Source: Acinetobacter colistiniresistens (GTDB taxonomy: Bacteria; Pseudomonadota; Gammaproteobacteria; Pseudomonadales; Moraxellaceae). Taken from it: a DNA stretch of 64,000 nucleotides. The position numbers and the translations under genes were made by a program. Below the pieces are notes generated by a model that worked only from the letters and a program-made list of their open reading frames with translations, did no database searches and was not told the origin of the DNA. The DNA lies in the NCBI RefSeq assembly GCF_024582815.1, contig NZ_CP102099.1, positions 1,550,001-1,614,000 of the forward strand, given 5' to 3'. Of this stretch, positions 48,294 through 60,139 are shown one piece after another; within the stretch, counting starts at the first letter, position 1, and each line of letters starts with the position of its first letter.

Positions 48294-49483
48294 TGGCAAC
48301 CGAAATTAAAGCACCGGTATTTCCAGAGTCAGTTGCTGACGGTACGATCGCAACTTGGCACAAGAAAGTAGGTGAACCTGTATCACGTGATGAAGTGATC
48401 TGTGACATTGAAACCGATAAAGTTGTTTTAGAAGTGGTTGCTCCAGCTGATGGTAGCTTAGTTGCAATCATCAAAGATGAAGGCGATACCGTTCTTTCTG
48501 ACGAAGTGATTGCTCAATTCGAAGCTGGTGCTGTTTCTGCAGCTGCTCCTGAAGCTGCTGCCCCAGCAGAAGCTGCACCTGCTGCATCTGCACCTGCGGC
48601 TGCTGCGTCAACTCAAGCAGTTGATCAAAACCAAGCACCTGCAGTACGTAAAGCATTATCTGAAACAGGTATCAATGCTGCTGATGTTCAAGGTACAGGC
48701 CGTGGTGGTCGCATCACCAAAGAAGATGTTGCGAACCATAAGCCAGCTGCATCAGTTCAACCATTAAGCGTTGCTGTAGGCGAGCGTATCGAGAAACGTG
48801 TTCCAATGACACGTTTACGTAAGCGTGTTGCTGAGCGTTTATTGGCAGCTACACAGCAAACTGCAATGTTAACTACGTTCAACGAAGTTAACATGAAGCC
48901 AATCATGGAAATGCGTAAGCAATATAAAGATGCTTTCGAAAAACGTCATGGTGCGCGTTTAGGCTTTATGTCTTTCTTCGTTAAAGCTGCAACTGAAGCG
49001 TTAAAACGCTACCCAGCTGTAAACGCATCTATTGATGGCGACGATATCGTTTATCACGGTTTCTATGACATCGGTGTAGCAGTTTCTTCTGACCGTGGTT
49101 TAGTTGTTCCAGTACTTCGTGATACTGACCGTATGAACTATGCAGAAGTTGAAAACGGTATCCGTGACTATGCTTTCAAAGCACGTGACGGTAAATTAGG
49201 CATCGAAGATATGACTGGCGGTACGTTCACAATTACGAACGGCGGTACTTTCGGTTCATTGCTTTCAACTCCTATCTTAAACCAGCCACAAACTGCAATT
49301 TTGGGTATGCATAAAATCCAAGAGCGTCCTATGGCGGTGAATGGTCAAGTTGAAATCTTGCCAATGATGTACTTAGCGCTTTCTTATGACCACCGTTTAA
49401 TCGATGGTAAAGAAGCAGTAGGTTTCTTGGTAACAATCAAAGAATTGTTAGAAGAGCCAGCTAAACTCATTCTTGACCTATAA
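48293..49483 (+). CDS. sucB: Dihydrolipoamide succinyltransferase (E2 of OGDH)
   Basis: 396-residue E2 core. The lipoyl domain has the modified Lys in [11 protein letters not shown] (residue about 43). An Ala/Pro-rich linker (85-105) precedes the E3/E1-binding domain ([22 protein letters not shown]). The catalytic domain ends with [16 protein letters not shown], which contains the catalytic HxxxDG. The lipoate is attached through the LipB/LipA route; lipB is in this window. It overlaps the sucA stop by one base. Confidence 0.97.
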   Translation: MATEIKAPVFPESVADGTIATWHKKVGEPVSRDEVICDIETDKVVLEVVAPADGSLVAIIKDEGDTVLSDEVIAQFEAGAVSAAAPEAAAPAEAAPAASAPAAAASTQAVDQNQAPAVRKALSETGINAADVQGTGRGGRITKEDVANHKPAASVQPLSVAVGERIEKRVPMTRLRKRVAERLLAATQQTAMLTTFNEVNMKPIMEMRKQYKDAFEKRHGARLGFMSFFVKAATEALKRYPAVNASIDGDDIVYHGFYDIGVAVSSDRGLVVPVLRDTDRMNYAEVENGIRDYAFKARDGKLGIEDMTGGTFTITNGGTFGSLLSTPILNQPQTAILGMHKIQERPMAVNGQVEILPMMYLALSYDHRLIDGKEAVGFLVTIKELLEEPAKLILDL

Positions 49484-49497
49484 TTTTTTATTTAAAA

Positions 49498-51048
<1,551 letters not shown>

Positions 51049-51184
51049 GACATAAGGTGTGGTTCGCCACACTTTTTTGAATGATGATGATTGTCTGGTT
51101 CAGGCAATCATTTATTCAATATGTAGCAGTCTGATTTTAAGAAGATCTGGGCTGTATCACACAAACAACATAGTAGGTAACTAA

Positions 51185-52351
51185 ATGAACTTACATGAGT
51201 ATCAAGCTAAAGCATTATTGAAAGAATATGGCATGCCAGTACAAGAAGGTATCTTGGCAACAAATGCAGACGAAGCAGTTGCTGCATTTGAACAGCTTGG
51301 TGGTAAATTCGCAGTAATGAAAGCGCAAGTTCATGCTGGTGGCCGTGGTAAGGCTGGCGGCGTTAAAGTTGCAAAATCTAAAGAAGATGTCATTGAATTT
51401 GCTAACAACATCATTGGTACTCGTCTTGTAACGTATCAAACAGATGCAAATGGTCAGCCAGTAAACAGCATCATCGTTGCTGAAGATGTTTACCCAGTTG
51501 AGCGTGAGCTTTACTTAGGCGCGGTTGTAGACCGTTCTAGCCGTCGTATTACTTTCATGGCTTCTACCGAAGGTGGTGTAGAAATCGAGAAAGTTGCGGA
51601 AGAAACGCCTGAAAAAATTATCAAAGTTGAAGTTGATCCTTTAGTTGGCTTACAACCATTCCAAGCACGTGAAGTTGCGTTTGCTTTAGGTTTGAAAGAC
51701 AAGCAAGTAGGTCAATTTGTAAAAATTATGGCTGCTGCTTACCAAGCATTTGTTGAAAATGACTTTGCATTATTTGAAATTAACCCACTTTCAGTTCGTG
51801 AAAATGGCGATATTTTATGTGTAGATGCGAAAGTAGGTATTGACTCTAACGCGCTTTACCGTTTACCTAAAGTTGCTGCTTTACGTGACAAATCTCAAGA
51901 AAATGAGCGTGAATTAAAAGCATCTGAATTTGATCTTAACTATGTTGCTTTAGAAGGTAACATCGGTTGTATGGTGAATGGTGCTGGTCTTGCAATGGCA
52001 ACGATGGACATCATCAAACTTTATGGTGGTCAGCCTGCAAACTTCCTTGACGTTGGTGGCGGTGCTACGAAAGAGCGCGTAATCGAAGCGTTCAAAATCA
52101 TCCTTGCTGATACGTCTGTACAAGGTGTTTTAATCAACATCTTCGGTGGTATCGTACGTTGTGACATGATTGCTGAAGCAATTATTGCAGCGGTTCAAGA
52201 AGTAAACGTAACTGTACCAGTTGTTGTTCGTTTAGAAGGTAACAACGCTGAGTTAGGTGCTAAATTACTTGATGAATCAGGTTTGAAATTAATTTCTGCG
52301 AACGGTTTATCTGATGCCGCAGAAAAAGTTGTAGCTGCAGTTAAAGCGTAA
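51185..52351 (+). CDS. sucC: Succinyl-CoA synthetase beta subunit
   Basis: 388-residue ATP-grasp subunit. It starts [16 protein letters not shown]. The glycine loop [16 protein letters not shown] and the Mg-nucleotide region [11 protein letters not shown] are present. The C-terminal CoA-ligase part reads [19 protein letters not shown] and [17 protein letters not shown]. Spacing to sucD is 12 bases. Confidence 0.98.
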   Translation: MNLHEYQAKALLKEYGMPVQEGILATNADEAVAAFEQLGGKFAVMKAQVHAGGRGKAGGVKVAKSKEDVIEFANNIIGTRLVTYQTDANGQPVNSIIVAEDVYPVERELYLGAVVDRSSRRITFMASTEGGVEIEKVAEETPEKIIKVEVDPLVGLQPFQAREVAFALGLKDKQVGQFVKIMAAAYQAFVENDFALFEINPLSVRENGDILCVDAKVGIDSNALYRLPKVAALRDKSQENERELKASEFDLNYVALEGNIGCMVNGAGLAMATMDIIKLYGGQPANFLDVGGGATKERVIEAFKIILADTSVQGVLINIFGGIVRCDMIAEAIIAAVQEVNVTVPVVVRLEGNNAELGAKLLDESGLKLISANGLSDAAEKVVAAVKA

Positions 52352-52363
52352 GGAGTATCAATC

Positions 52364-53254
52364 ATGAGCGTATTAATTAATAAAGACACTAAAGTATTGG
52401 TACAAGGTTTTACTGGTAAAAACGGTACTTTCCACTCTGCACAAGCTTTAGACTACGGTACAAAAGTTGTCGGTGGTGTTACTCCAGGTAAAGGTGGTAC
52501 AACTCACCTTGACTTACCAGTATTCAACACAATGAAAGAAGCAGTACGTGAAACAAATGCAGACGCATCTGTTATCTATGTACCAGCTCCATTCGTTTTA
52601 GACTCAATCGTTGAAGCGGTTGATTCAGGTGTTGGCCTAATCGTTGTGATCACTGAAGGTGTTCCAACAATCGACATGCTTAAAGCTAAACGCTACTTAG
52701 AAACTAACGGTAACGGTACTCGTTTAGTTGGTCCTAACTGCCCAGGCGTGATCACTCCAGGTGAATGTAAGATCGGTATTATGCCTGGTCACATCCACCA
52801 ACCAGGTCGTATTGGTATCATCTCACGTTCAGGTACATTGACTTATGAAGCTGTTGCTCAAACAACTAAGCTTGGTTTAGGTCAGTCTACTTGTATCGGT
52901 ATTGGTGGTGACCCAATCCCAGGTATGAACCAGATTGAAGCACTTCAATTGTTCCAAGACGATCCAGATACTGATGCAATCATCATGATCGGTGAGATCG
53001 GTGGTACAGCGGAAGAAGAAGCTGCTGAATTCATCAAATCAAACGTGACTAAGCCTGTAGTGGGTTACATCGCTGGTGTAACTGCGCCTAAAGGCAAGCG
53101 TATGGGTCACGCTGGTGCGATCATTTCTGGTGGTCAAGGTACTGCTGAAGAGAAATTTGCTGCATTTGAACGTGCGGGAATGGCTTACACACGTAGCCCA
53201 GCTGAGCTTGGTTCTACTATGTTGCAAGTTTTAAAAGAGAAAGGTTTAGCGTAA
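52364..53254 (+). CDS. sucD: Succinyl-CoA synthetase alpha subunit
   Basis: 296-residue CoA-binding subunit. The CoA fold is [19 protein letters not shown]. The phosphorylated His is in [40 protein letters not shown] is intact. It ends the TCA block at the following strong terminator. Confidence 0.98.
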   Translation: MSVLINKDTKVLVQGFTGKNGTFHSAQALDYGTKVVGGVTPGKGGTTHLDLPVFNTMKEAVRETNADASVIYVPAPFVLDSIVEAVDSGVGLIVVITEGVPTIDMLKAKRYLETNGNGTRLVGPNCPGVITPGECKIGIMPGHIHQPGRIGIISRSGTLTYEAVAQTTKLGLGQSTCIGIGGDPIPGMNQIEALQLFQDDPDTDAIIMIGEIGGTAEEEAAEFIKSNVTKPVVGYIAGVTAPKGKRMGHAGAIISGGQGTAEEKFAAFERAGMAYTRSPAELGSTMLQVLKEKGLA

Positions 53255-53274
53255 TACGTTAGATTTTAATCTTT

Positions 53275-53306
53275 AAAAAACCCCAATGGAAACATTGGGG
53301 TTTTTT
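53275..53306. terminator. Strong terminator after sucD
   Basis: 14-bp perfect stem AAAAAACCCCAATG / CATTGGGGTTTTTT with a GAAA tetraloop. It ends the block and the convergent phoD gene. Confidence 0.93.
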
Positions 53307-53350
53307 ATTGAGTTGTAGGGCTATTCAATTTTGTTTTACAGCACTTTCTT

Positions 53351-54991
53351 TTAACCTAAGACAGCTGTTAATTCTTGGGTATATTGAGAAATACCATCCA
53401 GATTAAAAAATTCGACTGTCAACGCTTTACTTTGAGGATCAATATTCACTTCACCGAAGAACTGGTAACCATCCAAAGGCGAGAGATTCGCTTTACCCGC
53501 AGGTGGGGTTTTTTCAAAGATTACTTGCCCACCAAACGTTGCATCCATTTCATTGGGGCCAAAAGTACCCGCATTTAGTGGTCCTGCGACAAATTCCCAG
53601 AAGGGCGAAAAATCAGTAAATTGAGCTTGAGTATTATCATAATAATGTGCGGCGCAATAATGAACATCTGCAGTCAGCCAGACTATATTTTTTACTGCTT
53701 TAATACGACGGAGTAAGCCTGCAATTTCCAGTTCACGACCAAGAGGCACTCCATTGTTGCCATTGGCAATTGCCTCCCAAGTTTTAGCAATACCGTCAGC
53801 GACGCCAAAATTATCTTGCACATTTAAGCCGATGGGCATATCCGCTGCAATTACTTTCCATACGGCTTTTGAATTTGATAATTCATTTACCAGCCAGTTG
53901 ACTTGTGTTTCACCTAGAAATGCGGAGTCTGCATTTAAAGTCGTCTGCAAATTGGTACTATTGCCTCCACGATACGAGCGCATATCCAGTACAAACACAT
54001 CGAGTAATGGGCCATAACTGATTTTACGGTAAATGCGTTGATCGCTGAGTGCCTCGCTTGTCCAAGACATAGGAGAGTATTCTAAAAACGCCTGTTTACC
54101 GCGAGAACTCAGCGTATGAATGTCTTTTTCGGTATAAGCATTATTTTTGCTGAGGTCTTTCGTTGAAGACCAGTTATTGGTAATTTCATGGTCATCCCAT
54201 TGCCAAATTTGGGGGACTTCGGCAGCGAATCTGCGTAAGTTTTCATCCATAAAATTATAACGATAGCGACCACGGAATTCTTTCAGGCTTTCGGCGACTT
54301 TACTAACTTCTTCTGTGACAATATTTTTCCAGATGCGTTGCTCATCTGGTTTTAAGGATTGTCCTGCTTGTAAAGTCACGGTACTTTGAATTGGGCCATC
54401 CGCGTAAATGGTGTCGCCACTATGAATAAAAAAGTCTGGCTGACGTAGGCGCATCGTCTCCCAGATTCTCATACCTCCAATATCGGGATTAATGCCCCAA
54501 CCTTGTCCCGCAACATCGCCACCCCACACAAAACGAATGGGGGAGGTAGCTGTTGTCATTGTGCGGAAGCTACCGGTATAGAGTTCACTGATGGCATTGT
54601 TTTGGGTCGCATCTTCAAAGCTAACCCGCAAAAAAATATGCTGATCATTGGGCAAGCCTGTCAGGTTCACTCGTCCTGTATAGTCACTGGCTGCGGTTAC
54701 TACTGGACCTGATATAACTTTAGGTTGTTTAAAACGGTCAGTAAAGTCATATTCTACACGTAGTTTCGCAGCTCGATCCGCTTGTGCCCAAATGGTTGCA
54801 TTGCCATTGCGGACATCACCAATTTGAATCCCAGAAGGCAGTTTAGGTCTGGCATGTTCTGGAAGAATAATTGCCGGAGCTTTGTTGTCACTTAGGCCGC
54901 AGGCAGCCAGTGTTGAGAAGGATGCAACGCCGACCGCTAATTTCCCACTATTAATCAAGAAACGACGACGGCTTTGGATAAACTGCGACAT
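53351..54991 (-). CDS. PhoD-like alkaline phosphatase/phosphodiesterase
   Basis: 546-residue secreted metallophosphoesterase. The N-terminus has a twin-arginine-like signal SRRRFLINSGKLAVGVASF followed by TLAACG, so it reads as a possible Tat-exported lipoprotein. A Fn3-like N-terminal part precedes the PhoD core with metal-ligand blocks FIHSGDTIYADG, WQWDDHEITNNW and WLTADVHYCAAHYYD. PhoD enzymes release phosphate from phosphodiesters and phosphomonoesters. It is a single gene; no Pho box was identified. Confidence 0.88.
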   Translation of the reverse strand: MSQFIQSRRRFLINSGKLAVGVASFSTLAACGLSDNKAPAIILPEHARPKLPSGIQIGDVRNGNATIWAQADRAAKLRVEYDFTDRFKQPKVISGPVVTAASDYTGRVNLTGLPNDQHIFLRVSFEDATQNNAISELYTGSFRTMTTATSPIRFVWGGDVAGQGWGINPDIGGMRIWETMRLRQPDFFIHSGDTIYADGPIQSTVTLQAGQSLKPDEQRIWKNIVTEEVSKVAESLKEFRGRYRYNFMDENLRRFAAEVPQIWQWDDHEITNNWSSTKDLSKNNAYTEKDIHTLSSRGKQAFLEYSPMSWTSEALSDQRIYRKISYGPLLDVFVLDMRSYRGGNSTNLQTTLNADSAFLGETQVNWLVNELSNSKAVWKVIAADMPIGLNVQDNFGVADGIAKTWEAIANGNNGVPLGRELEIAGLLRRIKAVKNIVWLTADVHYCAAHYYDNTQAQFTDFSPFWEFVAGPLNAGTFGPNEMDATFGGQVIFEKTPPAGKANLSPLDGYQFFGEVNIDPQSKALTVEFFNLDGISQYTQELTAVLG

Positions 54992-55117
54992 ATTGACATC
55001 TCATTTATTTGCTGAGGTGGAGATTTTGCAGTATGAGAAGCCGAAGTGAATGAATGATGACAGCATCATGTGAATTTTTGAATAAAACCGTAAGTGCAGA
55101 TTGGCTTTATAAAAATC

Positions 55118-55146
55118 AAAAATCGGCTGCAAGGCAACCGATTTTT
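55118..55146 (-). terminator. Terminator downstream of the flotillin gene
   Basis: 9-bp stem AAAAATCGG / CCGATTTTT with an 11-base loop, T-rich on the minus strand, 46 bases after the stop. Confidence 0.7.
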
Positions 55147-55191
55147 CAAATGATTTAAAGTACTTTAGCCCTAAGATTTTGAATCTACACC

Positions 55192-56907
55192 TTAGATTTC
55201 ACTTTTAGGTTTTAACCCTTGAGTCAAACCATTGATATCGCCACCTTGTAAGCCTAATTCATTCATTAAGCTATCAATCAATGGCGCTTGTGAGCGGTAG
55301 CGTAGGGCACTATTCACAACCTGATCGGATAATGAAGCCGTTGTGCCATGTTCGGTATTTTCAGCTGAAACGGCAGAACCACCTGCAAAGCCATTTAAAC
55401 CATTGACTTGTAAAATCTTGATGTCATCAATATTTTCCATTGGTTTGACGCTTTCACGAATGATCTCTGGTAAATGCTTTAACAAGGCCAAACGGACTTG
55501 CATTTCAACCTGTTCGGCCGAAAGTACATTCGATGCTTCATTGACTGCACGGGTACCCTCAGCATCGACTTGATATTGTTTTTCTAAAGCTTGAGCAAAT
55601 AAGATTTTTGCATCTGCTTCACCTTTGGCTTTTAAACGAATCTTTTCAGCTTCCGCTTCTGCTGCAATACGCACAGCTTCAGCTTCATCGGCAGCAGCTT
55701 TTTTACCTGCATCAGCAGCAACCGTAATTGCAATCGCTTCTTTCTCCGCTGTTTGCTTTGCAGCAACCAGTTCAACTGCTTTTTGACGCTCAGCGCGTTG
55801 TGTTTCGCGGACGGTTACCACTTCTTCTTCTGCCTTCACAGCTTCAGCACGGGCTTTGTCGGCATGTGCTTTTGCCTCAGATTCAGCACGAGATTTTTCA
55901 GCAATCGCAATGGCACGATCTTGTTCTGCCAGTTCAATGGTTTTCTTCTGCTCAACCTGGGCTTTCTGAATCAACTGCGCTTTTTGAATATTTTCGTTTT
56001 CTACATCACGAGCAGAGGCGATACGTTTAATTTCGACTTCACGTTCTGCCGCAATACGTGCTTCTTCTGCTTCACGTTTTTTGCCTGCTTCTTGTGATGC
56101 AATTTCAGCGAGTTGTTCCGCTTTACGAATCGAGATTTCACGCTCTTGTTCTAGTTTGGCATATTCCTCTTCGCGAGAAATCCCTAAACGTGCACGTTCT
56201 GCTTCCAAGTTCTTGGCACGAATCGCAAGATCAGCATCCTGTTCAATGTCATTGCGCTTTTTACGACGATCTTCAATGGTTTCGGTCAGCTTGGTTAAAC
56301 CCTCGGCATCGAAGGCATTTTGTGGATTAAAGAATTTAAAGCTGGTTTGGTCTAGACCCGTTAAAGAAACCGTTTCTAATTCTAAACCGTTCTTCGATAA
56401 ATCCTCTGACACGACTTGTTGAACTTTCTGAACAAAGTCGACGCGTTTTTCATGTAGCTCTTCCATCGCCATTTCAGCCGCAACGGCACGGAGAGAGTCG
56501 ACAAATTTACCTTCAACCAAATCTTTTAATTCGGGTGGAGACATGGTTTTACGTCCCAAGGTTTGGGCTGCGGTTGCAATTGATTCGGCAATTGGTTTAA
56601 CGCGAACATAGAACTCAGCCATGACGTCAACACGCATGCGATCACGGGTAATCAAAGCTTGGTCTGCAGCACGTTTCACTTCCAGACGTAAAGTATTCAT
56701 ATTGACTGGAATAATTTCATGCAACACGGGGAGAACAATTGCACCGCCATTTAAAATGACCTTTTCACCGCCAAAACCTGTACGGACAAAAGAGACTTCC
56801 TTGCTCGAACGGGTATATAAACGTGCGATGATGAAGCCAATAAAAATAAGTGCTGCAAAAATAACACCAGCAATAATTAAAATTTCAGTCAATGCTGAAC
56901 TCAACAT
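55192..56907 (-). CDS. Flotillin/YqiK-family SPFH protein
   Basis: 571-residue membrane-microdomain protein. One N-terminal membrane helix (residues about 8-28, ILIIAGVIFAALIFIGFIIARLY), an SPFH domain (about 35-220), then a long charged coiled coil (about 225-430, rich in A, E, K and R), and a C-terminal flotillin domain. It organises lipid domains. It is 35 bases after an OB-fold membrane protein gene, the usual YqiJ-YqiK pairing. Confidence 0.9.
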   Translation of the reverse strand: MLSSALTEILIIAGVIFAALIFIGFIIARLYTRSSKEVSFVRTGFGGEKVILNGGAIVLPVLHEIIPVNMNTLRLEVKRAADQALITRDRMRVDVMAEFYVRVKPIAESIATAAQTLGRKTMSPPELKDLVEGKFVDSLRAVAAEMAMEELHEKRVDFVQKVQQVVSEDLSKNGLELETVSLTGLDQTSFKFFNPQNAFDAEGLTKLTETIEDRRKKRNDIEQDADLAIRAKNLEAERARLGISREEEYAKLEQEREISIRKAEQLAEIASQEAGKKREAEEARIAAEREVEIKRIASARDVENENIQKAQLIQKAQVEQKKTIELAEQDRAIAIAEKSRAESEAKAHADKARAEAVKAEEEVVTVRETQRAERQKAVELVAAKQTAEKEAIAITVAADAGKKAAADEAEAVRIAAEAEAEKIRLKAKGEADAKILFAQALEKQYQVDAEGTRAVNEASNVLSAEQVEMQVRLALLKHLPEIIRESVKPMENIDDIKILQVNGLNGFAGGSAVSAENTEHGTTASLSDQVVNSALRYRSQAPLIDSLMNELGLQGGDINGLTQGLKPKSEI

Positions 56908-56942
56908 GTAAACACCCTCATGTAGTAGTAATTGATATAAAA

Positions 56943-57587
56943 TTAAGCTGCAATCGCTTGGAATCCAATTTTGGTTCTTTGCGTTAAAATAACGTCCTGG
57001 CCTGGATGAAAAACTAGATCAAATTCAGGCTCAACCAAGACGTAATGGGTCTGGCCAAATTGATCTTTCACTTTGGCTTGTGCAGGGGAGTTTGGTTTTG
57101 CCTCCCCGAGAATGATATGTGCTGTTCTACCAATTAAATCATCGCTTCGGATTGCTGTGGTTTCATCTTTTGGAATAATTTTGGCAATCAGCGCAGCGCT
57201 ATAACGGACCAGTGGCATACACAGGACCAGGCAAGCGGGTGCAATGATCCAGGCAGATAGATATTGTTCAGTGAACTGGAAAAAAAGATCCTGAATAATT
57301 AAACCTGTCAGTGCATAAAGGGTTAAAAAGATAATTAACCAGATTAATAAGGGAACTTTGCCTAGATAAAGCCATTCCAGAAGTTGGGTCAGTACATTTT
57401 CAGGTTGTTCTAAGGAAACATGTGCATGATCAACATCGGTCAGACTATCAGGTAAGAACTGTTCTATAAAGCTGGAACTCCCGCCAAATAATAGCAGTAT
57501 AAATTCAAGAATACCGATAAATAGGCATAGCATCAAAGCAATGCTAAAAACGAGATTAGAAGGATGTGTCAAGAGATCCAGGATCAT
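56943..57587 (-). CDS. YqiJ-like (NfeD-type OB-fold) membrane protein
   Basis: 214-residue protein from ATG 57587. Three hydrophobic segments (residues about 10-37, 78-98, 108-130) are followed by a C-terminal OB-fold-like domain (DLIGRTAHIILGEAKPNSPAQAKVKDQFGQTHYVLVEPEFD). Proteins of this kind are encoded beside flotillins and help place them in the membrane. Upstream partner of the flotillin gene in a two-gene operon. Confidence 0.83.
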   Translation of the reverse strand: MILDLLTHPSNLVFSIALMLCLFIGILEFILLLFGGSSSFIEQFLPDSLTDVDHAHVSLEQPENVLTQLLEWLYLGKVPLLIWLIIFLTLYALTGLIIQDLFFQFTEQYLSAWIIAPACLVLCMPLVRYSAALIAKIIPKDETTAIRSDDLIGRTAHIILGEAKPNSPAQAKVKDQFGQTHYVLVEPEFDLVFHPGQDVILTQRTKIGFQAIAA

Positions 57588-57711
57588 CACGATTACTCTT
57601 ATTTCTTTTAGAGCGATTTAACAAATTTTTTATAAAAATAAAACAGTTATAAGAGTAAAGAGATTTTGTCTAAATTTCAATCTAAATCATTCATTTTCTT
57701 ATAGACGAAAA

Positions 57712-57773
57712 AACGCAATGATTGGGGTTGTCATTGCGTTGAACAACGAATCTGTTTAAAACAGTTTCGGTTG
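57712..57773 (+). ncRNA. Structured leader (candidate RNA) before a 17-codon frame
   Basis: Two adjacent hairpins: a perfect 10-bp stem AACGCAATGA/TCATTGCGTT (57712-57740) and an extended hairpin CAACGAA...TTCGGTTG with CTGTT/AACAG at its tip (57744-57773). AGGAG follows at 57776-57780. A TATAGA (57700-57705) upstream could be a -10, but the -35 is weak. It could be a translation-controlling leader or a small RNA. Confidence 0.45.
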
Positions 57774-57787
57774 AAAGGAGAAATGTC

Positions 57788-57841
57788 ATGAGATTAGTGT
57801 TAGCTAACCTACAGGGTCATACTATTAAAAAACCTGACTAA
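57788..57841 (+). CDS. Possible 17-residue peptide gene
   Basis: ATG 57788 to TAA 57841 encodes a 17-residue peptide, MRLVLANLQGHTIKKPD. A strong Shine-Dalgarno (AAAGGAGA) lies 7-8 bases upstream, much better than at many real genes here. It sits after a structured leader and before a terminator at 57958-57981 that serves it and trpS. No family is recognised. It may be a small protein, a leader peptide or chance; conservation would decide. Confidence 0.4.
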   Translation: MRLVLANLQGHTIKKPD

Positions 57842-57957
57842 GTTCATAGGTATTCATGTTAACTACTGTTAATTGATGTTAATAAGTGACGAAAATTGTT
57901 AGTTTTACGGTTTTTGTAGAGTTCCAAAATTAAACTTAAATCAAAGAGTTAAAATAA

Positions 57958-57985
57958 AAAAAGCCCAATTATGGGCTTTTTATGA
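57958..57985. terminator. Terminator of trpS, also usable rightward
   Basis: 10-bp stem AAAAAGCCCA / TGGGCTTTTT with an ATTA loop, 20 bases from the trpS stop, with A and T tracts on both sides. Confidence 0.85.
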
Positions 57986-58000
57986 GAAAAGTAACGTAAA

Positions 58001-59014
58001 TTAAAATTTGAACAAACCTAATCCAGCTTTTACTTCATCCAGTGTTTGTTGAGTAATATCACGACATTTGTCGGTACCATGTTTTAGAATATCCATGATG
58101 TAATCAGGATCTTTTTCTAATTCCGCACGACGTTCACGAATCGGCGTGATTAATTCTTTAAGTACGCCTTCTAAGCGTTTTTTCACGGTACCATCACCTA
58201 GACCGCCACGACGATAATGTGCTTTTAACTCTTCCACTTCTTCTTTGTTTGGATCGAAGGCATCGAGATAAGTAAATACGATATTGCCTTCAACCTGACC
58301 TGGGTCTTCAATACGTAAATGGTTTGGATCGGTATACATTGCATTGACTGCTTTTTTAATGTCTTTATCCGAAGCATTCAGCACAATGGTATTACCCAAA
58401 GATTTCGACATTTTGGCTTTACCGTCAAAACCAGGTAAACGTGCCATATTTGATAACAGGGCTTTACATTCTGGGAGGAGATCATGGCCAATTTGACGAT
58501 TGACACGACGTACGACTTCGTTGGTTTGCTCGATCATTGGAATTTGATCTTCCCCAACAGGTACGACAGTGGCTTTAAATGCAGTAATGTCTGCGGCTTG
58601 TGCAATTGGGTAGCATAAGAAGCCAGCAGGGATATCACGTTCAAAACCACGCATTTGAATTTCAGATTTAATGGTTGGGTTACGTTCTAAGCGAGCCACC
58701 GTCACATAGTTGAGGTAAAGCATGGTCAATTCATTCAGTGCAGGTAAGCATGATTGCACACAAATGGTGGTTTTAGTTGGATCAATCCCAACAGCAAGAT
58801 AGTCGAGCGCTACTTGAAGAATATTGTTGCGCACTTTATCTGGATTATCAGCATTGTCTGTCATTGCTTGTGCATCAGCCAATAACAGATGTTGGTGATG
58901 ACTGTCTTGTAGACCTACACGAGAGCGTAATGAACCGACAAAGTGTCCCAGATGAAGTTGTCCGGTTGGACGGTCGCCTGTCAAAATGATAGGACGTTGA
59001 TCAATATTACTCAT
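58001..59014 (-). CDS. trpS: Tryptophanyl-tRNA synthetase
   Basis: Class I synthetase that charges tRNA-Trp, 337 residues from ATG 59014 (GGAACG upstream; a TTG at 59026 is rejected). The HIGH-like motif is DRPTGQLHLGHFVGSL (residues about 14-28) and the KMSKS loop is AKMSKSLGNTI (about 200-210). The QSCLPALNELTML and GFLCYPIAQAADI blocks are intact. Confidence 0.95.
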   Translation of the reverse strand: MSNIDQRPIILTGDRPTGQLHLGHFVGSLRSRVGLQDSHHQHLLLADAQAMTDNADNPDKVRNNILQVALDYLAVGIDPTKTTICVQSCLPALNELTMLYLNYVTVARLERNPTIKSEIQMRGFERDIPAGFLCYPIAQAADITAFKATVVPVGEDQIPMIEQTNEVVRRVNRQIGHDLLPECKALLSNMARLPGFDGKAKMSKSLGNTIVLNASDKDIKKAVNAMYTDPNHLRIEDPGQVEGNIVFTYLDAFDPNKEEVEELKAHYRRGGLGDGTVKKRLEGVLKELITPIRERRAELEKDPDYIMDILKHGTDKCRDITQQTLDEVKAGLGLFKF

Positions 59015-59178
59015 GCTACGTTCCAAGATTCAGTTATTTCATAGATATAAGATTGATATTATTGTACGAGAAATAAATTTTTTCGTCAGCGATTATTTTA
59101 ACTTTTTCTAAAAATCGTATTGTGCTTTCACCATGTAATTCTACAATAGCCGTATAAATACAAAGCGAAGGAATAAAA

Positions 59179-60102
59179 ATGGCGAGTGGTTTATTACTAT
59201 TATTAGATGATATTGCAACAATATTAGATGATGTGGCACTGATGAGTAAAATGGCAGCAAAGAAGACGGCTGGGGTACTGGGCGATGATCTGGCGCTTAA
59301 TGCTCAACAGGTGAGTGGTGTCCGTGCTGATCGGGAGTTGCCTGTAGTCTGGAGCGTCGCCAAAGGTTCATTTGTAAATAAACTGATCCTAGTTCCATTG
59401 GCCCTACTAATTAGTGTGGTTGCGCCTTGGTTGATTAATCCATTGTTAATGATTGGTGGATTGTTTCTATGTTATGAAGGTGCTGAGAAAGTCATTCATA
59501 TGTTGCTACATAAAAAGGCAAACACCAGTGAAGAGGCAAGCCAAAATTTGCAGGAAATCGAGGTGGATCTCGCCAAATTTGAAAAAGAAAAAGTAAAGGG
59601 CGCAATTCGCACAGACTTTATTCTTTCGGCTGAAATTGTGGTGATTTCGTTAGGTACGGTTGCAACAGCTGCATTTATGACTAAAGTGACAGTATTAAGT
59701 ATTATTGCAATCATAATGACGATCGGGGTGTATGGTCTGGTTGCAATGATTGTGAAAATTGACGATTTAGGTTTATATTTAACCCAACAAGCTTCTGAAT
59801 TCAAAAATAAAATAGGTCAAGGTTTACTGGCGTTTGCTCCAATTTTAATGAAAATATTGTCTATTGTCGGAACGGTTGCAATGTTTTTAGTGGGTGGAGG
59901 CATTATTAGTCATACCATACCTTTATTACATCACTTTACTGAAGAAACGGTTGATCATTTAGAGTTAATCCCGAGTATTGGTTCAATTATTGGTGCAGTA
60001 ACACCAATGTTGATTAATTTGGGTGTTGGCTTAGTTGCAGGTATCGTGGTTTTGATGATTATTAATCTGTTTCAGAAAGCTTGGCCGAAGGCATCCGCTT
60101 AA
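59179..60102 (+). CDS. DUF808/YedI-family inner-membrane protein
   Basis: 307-residue membrane protein. The N-terminus [40 protein letters not shown] is the family signature. Several membrane helices follow (for example [50 protein letters not shown] and [23 protein letters not shown]). Function unknown. It is 37 bases upstream of the metallopeptidase gene, probably co-transcribed. Confidence 0.87.
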   Translation: MASGLLLLLDDIATILDDVALMSKMAAKKTAGVLGDDLALNAQQVSGVRADRELPVVWSVAKGSFVNKLILVPLALLISVVAPWLINPLLMIGGLFLCYEGAEKVIHMLLHKKANTSEEASQNLQEIEVDLAKFEKEKVKGAIRTDFILSAEIVVISLGTVATAAFMTKVTVLSIIAIIMTIGVYGLVAMIVKIDDLGLYLTQQASEFKNKIGQGLLAFAPILMKILSIVGTVAMFLVGGGIISHTIPLLHHFTEETVDHLELIPSIGSIIGAVTPMLINLGVGLVAGIVVLMIINLFQKAWPKASA

Positions 60103-60139
60103 ACCTAGATTGTCATCATCAGCATTATATGAGGTAGCT

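Noticed and set aside
48520-48620. Ala/Pro-rich low-complexity repeat in sucB
   Set aside because: This is the normal flexible linker between lipoyl and binding domains of E2 proteins.
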